From NCBI GenBank assembly GCA_020629035.1, contig JAHDEC010000016.1, positions 20,439-84,438 on the forward strand: a stretch of 64,000 nt of DNA, in the 5' to 3' direction. The notes under the pieces are model-generated. The model searched no databases. It was given only the letters and a program-made list of their open reading frames with translations, and had not been told where the DNA came from. The position numbers and the translations under genes are program-made. This stretch comes from Saprospiraceae bacterium (GTDB lineage Bacteria; Bacteroidota; Bacteroidia; Chitinophagales; Saprospiraceae). Below, one piece after another: positions 47,354-54,407 of this stretch; within the stretch, counting starts at the first letter, position 1, and each line of letters begins with the position of its first letter.

Positions 47354-48910
47354 ATGCTTAGTCAAATTGAACTAAATATAAAGCCTGAAAAAATTCACGA
47401 TGATGAATTCATCCATAATTTGGTACGTTCAAAACTTAAGTTAAAGAAGAAGGATAAGCTTGTCTGTAAAACAATAAAGCGATCATTAGACGCGCGAAGA
47501 GGGAGCCCTAAATTTAAACTTAAGATCGATGCTTACATTAATGAAAGCCCACCGGCAACTAAAAGCATAATGAATAATCTGCCCAGTGTAGATCATAAGA
47601 AAAAGGTCATTATTATAGGTGCGGGTCCAGCTGGGTATTTTGCGGCACTAAAATTAATCCAATTGGGTCTAAAACCGGTAATTTTAGAAAGAGGTAAGGA
47701 TGTACGAGAGCGAAGAAGGGACTTAAAATCTATCCAACAAAAAGGTATAGTAAATCCTGATTCTAATTATTGTTTTGGAGAAGGAGGCGCAGGCACTTAT
47801 TCGGATGGTAAACTATACACTCGTTCACAAAAACGGGGCAATATTCAGGAAATATTACAAATCTTAGTTGATCACGGTGCAAACGAGGACATCATGATTG
47901 ACGCGCATCCACATATTGGTTCTAATAAATTACCCAACATTGTTACGGCAATTAGGGAGACCATAGAGGCTCATGGTGGAGAAATAAAATTTAATACTAA
48001 AGTTATTGATTTTATCTCCCTAAAAAATCGACTGGTTGAGGTCATTGATTCAAATGGACAGTTGCATAAAGGACATGCCTTTATTCTGGCAACTGGACAT
48101 TCAGCAAGAGGAATCTATGAACTGCTCCATCGAAAAAATATAAAAATCGAGGCTAAACCTTTTGCCTTAGGTGTTAGAATTGAACATCCTCAAGGATTGA
48201 TTGATAAAATTCAGTACAATCAGCTAAAACGAGAAGAAAATCTGCCAGCCGCTTCCTACAGTTTAAAAACTCAGGTAAAAGGTTGTGGTGTTTTTTCCTT
48301 TTGTATGTGCCCAGGAGGTCTGGTTGTTCCAGCTGCAACCGCGCCAGGTGAGATTGTTGTAAATGGTATGAGTTTGTCTCGAAGAGATTCTCCTTTTGCT
48401 AATTCTGGATTTGTAACTCAAGTGAGTTTAGAAGACGTCCAAAGGCTTGGTTATTCAGGGCCTTTGATGAATATAGATTTTCAGCGGGTTGTGGAGCAGA
48501 ATATGTTTGATTCTGGTGATGGTTCACAACAAGCCCCAGCTGCAAGAATGACAAGTTTTGTGGAAGGAAAGCTGTCTAAAAAGCTGAATAGTAGTTCGTA
48601 TATCCCAGGTTTATTTATCGCTCCTTTACATCAATTATTACCTAAATTCGTCAACCAGCGGATTGTTAAGGGGATGAAGAAAATAGGGGAAAATGTTAGA
48701 GGTTTTTATACAAAAGAAGCTAATGTAATTGGTGTGGAATCCCGAACTAGCGCACCTGTTAGAATTCCAAGGAACAAAGAAAACTTAATGCATGACGATA
48801 TGGAAGCACTATTTCCCTGCGGAGAAGGAGCAGGATATGCAGGTGGTATTTTATCGGCCTGTATGGATGGACAACGAGTAGCTAAAGGAGTGGCAGATTA
48901 TTTGTCATAA
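47354..48910 (+). CDS. FAD-dependent oxidoreductase, COG2509-like
   Basis: Flavoprotein of 518 aa of the uncharacterised FAD-dependent dehydrogenase group. It has an N-terminal alpha/beta extension (about 1-85), the dinucleotide loop IIIGAGPAGYFAALK (about 90-104), GEGGAGTYSDGKLYTR (about 142-157), the second FAD segment FILATGHSARGI, and a C-terminal CGEGAGYAGGILSACMDG. The long insertion with CGVFSFCMCPGG is typical of the group. A redox function is clear, but the substrate is unknown. The ATG follows TTTCTTTG by four bases, a near match to the -7 box. Confidence 0.85.
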   Translation: MLSQIELNIKPEKIHDDEFIHNLVRSKLKLKKKDKLVCKTIKRSLDARRGSPKFKLKIDAYINESPPATKSIMNNLPSVDHKKKVIIIGAGPAGYFAALKLIQLGLKPVILERGKDVRERRRDLKSIQQKGIVNPDSNYCFGEGGAGTYSDGKLYTRSQKRGNIQEILQILVDHGANEDIMIDAHPHIGSNKLPNIVTAIRETIEAHGGEIKFNTKVIDFISLKNRLVEVIDSNGQLHKGHAFILATGHSARGIYELLHRKNIKIEAKPFALGVRIEHPQGLIDKIQYNQLKREENLPAASYSLKTQVKGCGVFSFCMCPGGLVVPAATAPGEIVVNGMSLSRRDSPFANSGFVTQVSLEDVQRLGYSGPLMNIDFQRVVEQNMFDSGDGSQQAPAARMTSFVEGKLSKKLNSSSYIPGLFIAPLHQLLPKFVNQRIVKGMKKIGENVRGFYTKEANVIGVESRTSAPVRIPRNKENLMHDDMEALFPCGEGAGYAGGILSACMDGQRVAKGVADYLS

Positions 48911-48928
48911 TAAAAAGTTAGGAGTCCT

Positions 48929-48936
48929 TATATTTG
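48929..48936 (+). promoter_or_regulatory. Candidate -7 box of the DoxX gene
   Basis: TATATTTG fits TAnnTTTG, 31 bp before the DoxX ATG. It lies just after the oxidoreductase stop, so the DoxX/HAD pair may have its own promoter. Confidence 0.35.
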
Positions 48937-48967
48937 CCAAGTTTAATGCAAAAGTCAACTGTAGAAT

Positions 48968-49384
48968 ATGAAATCAATATTTGATTTAGTGGGTAGAATG
49001 ATTATTGGCCTAGTGAGTATTTTTGAGGCAATAGACTCTATTGTTTTTTTTGATGAAACGAAAGAAACTTTACTGGCATACAATCTTGATAAGAGTTTAA
49101 ATTTTTTGATTGTTGGTTCAATATTGCTTCTACTTATTGGAGGAATACTCGTCTTGATTGGCTACAACGCAAATATTGGCGCTTTTTTATTGATCCTTTA
49201 CTGGATACCTTATATCCTCATTGTATATTCATTTTGGAATGATCCTGCTGATTTGCAACGAGTCAATATGCTAAACTTTATGAGGATGCTAGCCTATGTC
49301 GGTGGACTAGCCGTCATTGTGGCAAATGGGGGTGGCAAATACAGTATTAAACGACTGTTTCATGTCCTGAGACTTCCAAGCTAA
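48968..49384 (+). CDS. DoxX family membrane protein
   Basis: Four-helix inner-membrane protein (138 aa; helices about 8-22, 45-65, 70-92 and 105-122) with the DoxX pattern, including a conserved Arg in MLNFMRMLAYVGG. Related DoxX proteins serve quinone or redox-linked processes. It overlaps the following HAD gene by one base, so the two are translationally coupled. Confidence 0.75.
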   Translation: MKSIFDLVGRMIIGLVSIFEAIDSIVFFDETKETLLAYNLDKSLNFLIVGSILLLLIGGILVLIGYNANIGAFLLILYWIPYILIVYSFWNDPADLQRVNMLNFMRMLAYVGGLAVIVANGGGKYSIKRLFHVLRLPS

Positions 49385-50076
49385 TGATGAGTAAGTACAC
49401 TTCGATATGGTTTGATTTAGATAATACAATTCTCGATTTTTCTAAAAGTTCTTACGAAGCTTTCCACTTGTTGTTAAGAGAAATTACTGGAGAATCTTCT
49501 GATGAAATCTATCAAGTCTATAAAAAAATTAATAAGCAAGTCTGGAAGGATTTAGAAGATGGTAAAATAAATCAGACAACATTAAGAAGTTTACGCTGGA
49601 GTTTATTTTTTGAGAAAGAAGGCATCCTATTTGACCCAGCATTGGCCAACAAAAAATACCTGGACTATTTAATGGTAACAGATTATTTGGTGGATGGAGC
49701 GCTGGATGTTTTAAATCGCATAAAAAGTAATTACCAGTTAATACTGGTCACGAACGGACTCAAGGAAGTCCAGCGGGCAAGAATTCAGCATCATCAACTG
49801 AAGGATTATTTTGAGCATGTTGTTATTTCAGACGAACTAGGAGTTGCCAAACCCAATATTAAGTTTTTTGAGCATACCATGAAACTCGCTGGACCTTTGA
49901 ATAAGGCTGAAATTTTAATGGTTGGAGACACACTAGGAAGTGATATAAAAGGAGCTAACCATTATCAAATAGATAGCTGTTGGTTAAGTCAGGACTCATC
50001 CTCAAGTCATGATGCTAATCCAACGTTCACTATTAAGCATATAAGTGAACTGTTAGCACTATTGGATATTAATTGA
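49384..50076 (+). CDS. YjjG-like HAD nucleotidase
   Basis: HAD-superfamily phosphatase (230 aa) of the YjjG type, which dephosphorylates noncanonical pyrimidine nucleotides in well-studied members. The nucleophile is WFDLDNTILDFSK (about 9-21, with D-x-D), with a motif II serine/threonine in LVTNGL (about 120-125), a Lys in VAKPN and GDTLGSDIKGA near 181. The family is clear, but specificity is inferred. It starts at the first of two adjacent ATGs and overlaps the convergent channel gene by 18 bp. Confidence 0.85.
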   Translation: MMSKYTSIWFDLDNTILDFSKSSYEAFHLLLREITGESSDEIYQVYKKINKQVWKDLEDGKINQTTLRSLRWSLFFEKEGILFDPALANKKYLDYLMVTDYLVDGALDVLNRIKSNYQLILVTNGLKEVQRARIQHHQLKDYFEHVVISDELGVAKPNIKFFEHTMKLAGPLNKAEILMVGDTLGSDIKGANHYQIDSCWLSQDSSSSHDANPTFTIKHISELLALLDIN

Positions 50077-50919
50077 TTCACCACAATATTTACAGAAGAT
50101 GGCATCTCTGTCGTGCCCTTCTTTTGAACAGTGTCTGCAGGCTTGTGTAGAGACCCCTTTTCTTAATTTTTGGCGCTTTTTGCGGGCACTGGACATCACT
50201 TCTGCCGATATGATACCAGTAGGAACAGCAATAACTGCATATCCAAGAATCATAATGATGGCCGATAAGAATTGTCCAAAGCTGGTTTGCGGAGCGATAT
50301 CCCCATAACCTACGGTGGTAAGGGTAACTATCGCCCAATAGATACTCCGTGGAATACTGTCAAAATTAGTCCCAGGTATAGCTCCTTCTATTAAATACAT
50401 AATAGATCCAAAAATGGTAACGACTAATAGAATAAAGAAAACAAAAACAGTCAGCTTTCTACGACTAGCAATTAGAGATTCAACGATTAAACTTCCTTGG
50501 TCAAGGTGATTAGCTAACTTGAATATTCTGAACACCCTCAGTAAGCGCAATGCTCGGATTATCATGAAATACTGAGTACCTGAGACAAAAATGCTCAGAT
50601 AGGAAGGTAGAATGGAAAGCAAATCTACCACTCCATAAAAGCTTGTGATATACTTAATCGGTTTTATAGTGACATAGATCCTTAAAATATATTCAATCGT
50701 GAAGATAATGGTGAAGAACCATTCAAAAATGACAAAGAAAGAATGGTATTTATCGCCATAACTCGGAACTGATTCTAGCATAACAACCAGCACACTCAAA
50801 AGAATGAGTACCAACAAAACAGCATCAAATAATTTGCCTGCTTTGGTATCAGCTTCAAATATTATTTCATGAAGCCTCTCCTTCATCGGATTAGTCGTAA
50901 ACTCTTTTGGCTGAGCCAT
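50059..50919 (-). CDS. Voltage-gated K+ channel with C-terminal zinc ribbon
   Basis: Six-helix cation channel (286 aa). The S4 voltage sensor has regularly spaced arginines (RALRLLRVFRIFKLANH, about 124-140), and the pore filter TLTTVGYGDI (about 203-212) gives K+ selectivity. After the last helix the tail carries two Cys pairs (CRHC and CKYC) like a zinc ribbon, which may bind zinc or act as an oligomerisation or redox switch. The family is firm; the tail is the unusual part. The gene is probably monocistronic. Confidence 0.85.
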   Translation of the reverse strand: MAQPKEFTTNPMKERLHEIIFEADTKAGKLFDAVLLVLILLSVLVVMLESVPSYGDKYHSFFVIFEWFFTIIFTIEYILRIYVTIKPIKYITSFYGVVDLLSILPSYLSIFVSGTQYFMIIRALRLLRVFRIFKLANHLDQGSLIVESLIASRRKLTVFVFFILLVVTIFGSIMYLIEGAIPGTNFDSIPRSIYWAIVTLTTVGYGDIAPQTSFGQFLSAIIMILGYAVIAVPTGIISAEVMSSARKKRQKLRKGVSTQACRHCSKEGHDRDAIFCKYCGESINIQ

Positions 50920-51325
50920 AATCTGTATTCAATTGCTCCTCAAAGCTAAAACATATCAAGAAGTATTGCATCTAAAATGCTATAATTAATAGATATAATT
51001 CGACGAAGACTAGATAAAATGTTCGATTAAATTGGGCAAGCGAAGTGGGTTGAAAGTTAGATTAGTTTAAAATTAAAAAAGAAAACCGTACTTAGACAAT
51101 CGCAAAATTGATTAAAAAGGTCTATACCTTGATTCGGTTCTTGGAATGACCTCAATATTTTTCTAAGTACAGTTTTCAGGACCTTATTACTAATCAATTC
51201 TTCAATTGATGATCCAAATATAGAACGCTATATTAACATATTATAAAAAATCATAATATGTTAATTAAAATACCTATAAATGATTATTGAATCTTTCATA
51301 ATACATTAAATATTTATATAATGTG
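50920..51325. other. 406-bp intergenic region
   Basis: AT-rich. It holds the large structured inverted repeat at 51081-51177 and a further AT-rich stretch with TAATGTGTTA (51319-51328) partly overlapping the DUF547 gene's end. No ORF with coding character was seen. Confidence 0.55.
51081..51177 (-). ncRNA. Candidate multi-stem small RNA or terminator
   Basis: Arms 51081-51096 and 51162-51177 are complementary over 16 bp, with the single mismatch becoming G-U when read on the minus strand. Inside are AAGGT-CTAT-ACCTT (51117-51130), a 4-bp CAAT/ATTG pairing and a GGT/ACC hairpin. On the minus strand a T-run follows the last arm. This is consistent with a cloverleaf-like RNA made leftward, or a very large terminator of the DUF547 gene. 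Confidence 0.4.
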
Positions 51326-52876
51326 TTATAGATTGTTGTATCTAATGCCAATATTTAGTGTTTGACTATCTCGACCTTCGACATCATTTAGGAAAATTGA
51401 AGCTAGAGCTTCCAGCTCGATATGGTCAGTAATAAAATATTTATATCCTAATCCTATTTGGCCAAACCCTGTGAAAGAATAGTTGTTCACTTTATTTTGC
51501 CTAAAAATGCCCATTTGGGGACTGGCATTTACTAAGCCATAAATCGTGGTTTTCTTTATCGGAAACCAACTCAGGATTACCGTATTATTAAAGGTGTTCT
51601 GAAGGAAAATAGGATCATCACTGAACCAAGCTGGATGTAGATTTTCAAAGCTTAATCCAAGATCATAGAATATATTCATTTTATCTCCAATATCTCTTAC
51701 AAACCAAGATTGGAAAGTGTATTGTCCACCATTCCAATCAAAAAATCCATCAGTCATATTTCCTTCATTTTCACTGCTGCCTGGAAATAATACTGTGTGG
51801 ATCATTAAGAAACCATCACGTTTCTTTCTACTTACTTCATGCCTTAATTGAAAGCCATAGGCCGAGATGCCAGCACGTGCATAAATAACAGCAGGATCTT
51901 CGTTAAATGAAGTGTTGCTAAACCTAGCCGCTTCAAAATAGGATTTGTCTGCTGTGGAATGCTGCGCAACTGAACGCAGTCTAAGTACTGGTCCTATATT
52001 TAAATTTTTGCCGGTTCCAAATATGTATTGGATGGTATTTGTGAAAAAGCTGTGTCTTATCCTTGCATTCGAACCTGTGAGTAAGTCTGATTGAGTATAG
52101 AAATTAGCAAATATTTTGAACTCATTAATTCCTTTATCAAAAAGTAGAGTAGGCTGATATCTAGGACCTCTATCTTGTATTTCTGTCGGTTCATTTAACC
52201 TCCAGTCATAAGGTAGATAGTTAAGGGTAAACGCTCTAACATCAATATTACGTTGGTTAGAGATTAGGTCTTTTATGGCTTCATTTCCTCCGAAGTCTTC
52301 TTCGTACCATTGGAAAATTTTTGAAACTTTTACCGTTTTATTTGCTTCATCAATAACTACAAAATCGTCAGAATTTAGTATCGATCGTTCAGCTTGTTGT
52401 AGGCTCTCCTCGGTTGTGTTAATTTTAAAATTAACCAGTGGTGGGCAAGATTTTGCCCCACAGTTAAGTAAGTAATGCACTCGAGGATCTCCTGACATGG
52501 CAAGAATAAGTGCTTCTAAATCATTGAGTGTTGTAGTGCTGCCGGCTACTGAAATTTCATTGGTGAAAAATGATGGAATAGCTTTTACACTTTTTAAAGG
52601 ATAGGCATCTGTAATTTGATGGATTACATGTGCATTGTAGGCATTAATGTAAAAACCTAAGCGTTCTGATTCATCGATAGATGCAATGTCCACAGTTTCG
52701 AAGTTAGACAAGCAGGTATTTAAAGCTTCCTGCTCTACTAATAGGTTTCCATAATTTACACATCCATCCTCTACATAGTTGTCAATCAGATTATAAAAAT
52801 CATCCTGAGCATAGGAAGTACTAAGTATAAATAGACAGAATATAAAGCTGAGTGTCTTTTTAGTTTGTTTTAGCAT
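51326..52876 (-). CDS. DUF547 domain fused to an outer-membrane beta-barrel
   Basis: 516-aa secreted protein. A signal peptide (about 1-23) is followed by a DUF547 domain (about 28-222; typical LGFYINAYNAHVIHQI, VHYLLNCGAKSCPPL and LPYDWRLNE segments). The rest (about 235-516) alternates aromatic and polar residues in the way of a 12-strand-type beta-barrel, ending in LNIGIRYNNL with a C-terminal Leu. The two parts are usually separate proteins, so this looks like a fusion. The DUF547 function is unknown; an outer-membrane location is inferred. The next upstream gene, yaaA, starts about 800 bp away. Confidence 0.7.
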   Translation of the reverse strand: MLKQTKKTLSFIFCLFILSTSYAQDDFYNLIDNYVEDGCVNYGNLLVEQEALNTCLSNFETVDIASIDESERLGFYINAYNAHVIHQITDAYPLKSVKAIPSFFTNEISVAGSTTTLNDLEALILAMSGDPRVHYLLNCGAKSCPPLVNFKINTTEESLQQAERSILNSDDFVVIDEANKTVKVSKIFQWYEEDFGGNEAIKDLISNQRNIDVRAFTLNYLPYDWRLNEPTEIQDRGPRYQPTLLFDKGINEFKIFANFYTQSDLLTGSNARIRHSFFTNTIQYIFGTGKNLNIGPVLRLRSVAQHSTADKSYFEAARFSNTSFNEDPAVIYARAGISAYGFQLRHEVSRKKRDGFLMIHTVLFPGSSENEGNMTDGFFDWNGGQYTFQSWFVRDIGDKMNIFYDLGLSFENLHPAWFSDDPIFLQNTFNNTVILSWFPIKKTTIYGLVNASPQMGIFRQNKVNNYSFTGFGQIGLGYKYFITDHIELEALASIFLNDVEGRDSQTLNIGIRYNNL

Positions 52877-52915
52877 AGAGTCTATACGGTAGATAAATAG
52901 TTTTATTATTGTGAG

Positions 52916-53674
52916 CTATCTTGTAAATAGCCATTTGTCTGTGGAGGACAAATTTTCATCAAACACGTATTCTTCCTCATTAAATCCTTTAAGATCTTGC
53001 GGATCTTCAATAGCATTATTCACAATATATCGCGCCATTAGACCTCGTGCTTTTTTGGCATTAAATGATATAGATTTGAGTGCTCCATTACGATATTCCT
53101 TGAAATCTACAGTTAGCACTTCAGCCTTCAGGGCCTTTCGTTTTATCGAACTAAAATATTCTTTCGAGGCAAGGTTGATGATGAGCTTATGTTTATGTCC
53201 TCTTAAGTCTTTGTCTAGTTTTTGGCTTATTTTTTCACCCCAAAAATGATAAAGATTAGGGCCAATCTCATTCTTAAGCGAGCTTCCCATTTCTAAACGA
53301 TAGGGCTGCATTTTATCCATTGGTTTAAGAATACCATAAAGCCCAGATAAAATTCTTATGTTTTTTTGAGCAAAATTAGTTTGTTTCTCATTGAGCGTTT
53401 CGGCTTCGAAGCCTCTATATACATCTCCATTAAAGGTGTAAATTGCTGCTTTACTATTTTTTGCTGTGTATCGACTTGAGAATTTTTTAAAACGATCGAC
53501 ATTCAGGTCGGCTAGGGCTTGACTAATCGACATTAAATCCATTAAATCCTTGGAAGATTTTTTACTTAAAATTTCGATTAAGGATTTTATTTCACTTGAA
53601 AAATAGGGAGAATCAATGCCCTCAATCGAATGATCTTCGTTTAATGATTTAGCAGGAGATAGAACTGATAACAT
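52916..53674 (-). CDS. yaaA: Peroxide stress protein YaaA
   Basis: DUF328/UPF0246 protein (252 aa) that lowers free intracellular iron during hydrogen peroxide stress in E. coli. The characteristic N-terminal LSPAKSLN (4-11), YTFNGDVYRGF (about 78-88), ILSGLYGILKPMDKMQPYRLEM and NLASKEYF motifs are all present, and the length is normal. It lies 80 bp after the DUF1573 gene with a terminator between, so it has its own transcript. Confidence 0.92.
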   Translation of the reverse strand: MLSVLSPAKSLNEDHSIEGIDSPYFSSEIKSLIEILSKKSSKDLMDLMSISQALADLNVDRFKKFSSRYTAKNSKAAIYTFNGDVYRGFEAETLNEKQTNFAQKNIRILSGLYGILKPMDKMQPYRLEMGSSLKNEIGPNLYHFWGEKISQKLDKDLRGHKHKLIINLASKEYFSSIKRKALKAEVLTVDFKEYRNGALKSISFNAKKARGLMARYIVNNAIEDPQDLKGFNEEEYVFDENLSSTDKWLFTR

Positions 53675-53701
53675 ATAGAGAGTAATTTCGATAAATCTAA
53701 T

Positions 53702-53730
53702 AAAAAAACCCTCAGCGTAAACTGAGGGTT
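53702..53730 (-). terminator. Terminator of the DUF1573 gene
   Basis: AACCCTCAG (53707-53715) pairs with CTGAGGGTT (53722-53730) around a 6-nt loop. On the minus strand the stem is followed by T7, 25 bp after the stop codon. The hairpin also lies just upstream of yaaA. Confidence 0.85.
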
Positions 53731-53754
53731 CAAAAATATCATTTTATGTGGTAA

Positions 53755-54243
53755 TTAATTGCCACCTTCATTTAACATACTTGGCTCACTTGCAGGAATC
53801 CCTTCAGTGTCCTCAGGCTTTAAAACCTTACCTACAACTTTTAATACATGAGGTTCTGCACCTTCATTCGTTGTAATTTTGATAGTCTTGTTTATGTTTC
53901 CAAGACGATTAGTTGCGTACCTAACTTCAATTACATCAGTCTCTCCTGGCATAATTGGTTCTTTAGGCCAAATCGGTACTGTACATCCACAAGATCCTCT
54001 TGCATTTTTAATAATTAATGGCTCATTACCTGTATTTGTAAAACTTACAGTTCTTAATGGTTCACCATTTTGTTCTAATGTACCGTAGTCAACAGTTTTT
54101 GTTTCAAACTCCATAACCGGGCCATTTCCATCATTCTGAGTTTCTGAAACTTCAATAGTTTCAACCTCTTTCACAGCTTCAACTTGAGATATCACATAAG
54201 ATGAAGTGAAAGACAATAAAACGATTAATAAAATATTTTTCAT
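53755..54243 (-). CDS. DUF1573 domain secreted protein
   Basis: 162-aa exported protein with a signal peptide (about 1-19) and one DUF1573 Ig-like domain (about 48-140; VDYGTLEQNGEPLRTVSFTNTGNEPL and the NARGSCGCTVP cysteines). The Cys pair (SCGC) is the family hallmark. The C-terminus is short and polar (ending EGGN). Family function is unknown. A TACATTTG box on the minus strand (54265-54272) is probably its promoter. Confidence 0.85.
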   Translation of the reverse strand: MKNILLIVLLSFTSSYVISQVEAVKEVETIEVSETQNDGNGPVMEFETKTVDYGTLEQNGEPLRTVSFTNTGNEPLIIKNARGSCGCTVPIWPKEPIMPGETDVIEVRYATNRLGNINKTIKITTNEGAEPHVLKVVGKVLKPEDTEGIPASEPSMLNEGGN

Positions 54244-54264
54244 GGTTAAATTTTAATTTCAATA

Positions 54265-54272
54265 CAAATGTA
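54265..54272 (-). promoter_or_regulatory. Candidate -7 box of the DUF1573 gene
   Basis: Minus-strand TACATTTG fits TAnnTTTG, 21 bp before ATG 54243. No matching -33 element was found. Confidence 0.35.
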
Positions 54273-54395
54273 AGCCACTAAATTACAATATTAAGTCAAG
54301 TTAAACCTAATAATGTGTTAATGATTGTTTAAAATATTAGCAAAAATGTGAATAAATCAACTAAAAAAGAGCTTCAAGTAATATGAAAATTCCGT

Positions 54396-54403
54396 TAGCT
54401 TTG
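54396..54403 (+). promoter_or_regulatory. Candidate -7 box of the E1 fusion gene, leaderless type
   Basis: TAGCTTTG lies four bases before ATG 54408, the same spacing as before kdsA and apbE. An mRNA from it would have almost no leader. Upstream sequence lacks a clear TTTG/TTG. Confidence 0.35.
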
Positions 54404-54407
54404 CAGC

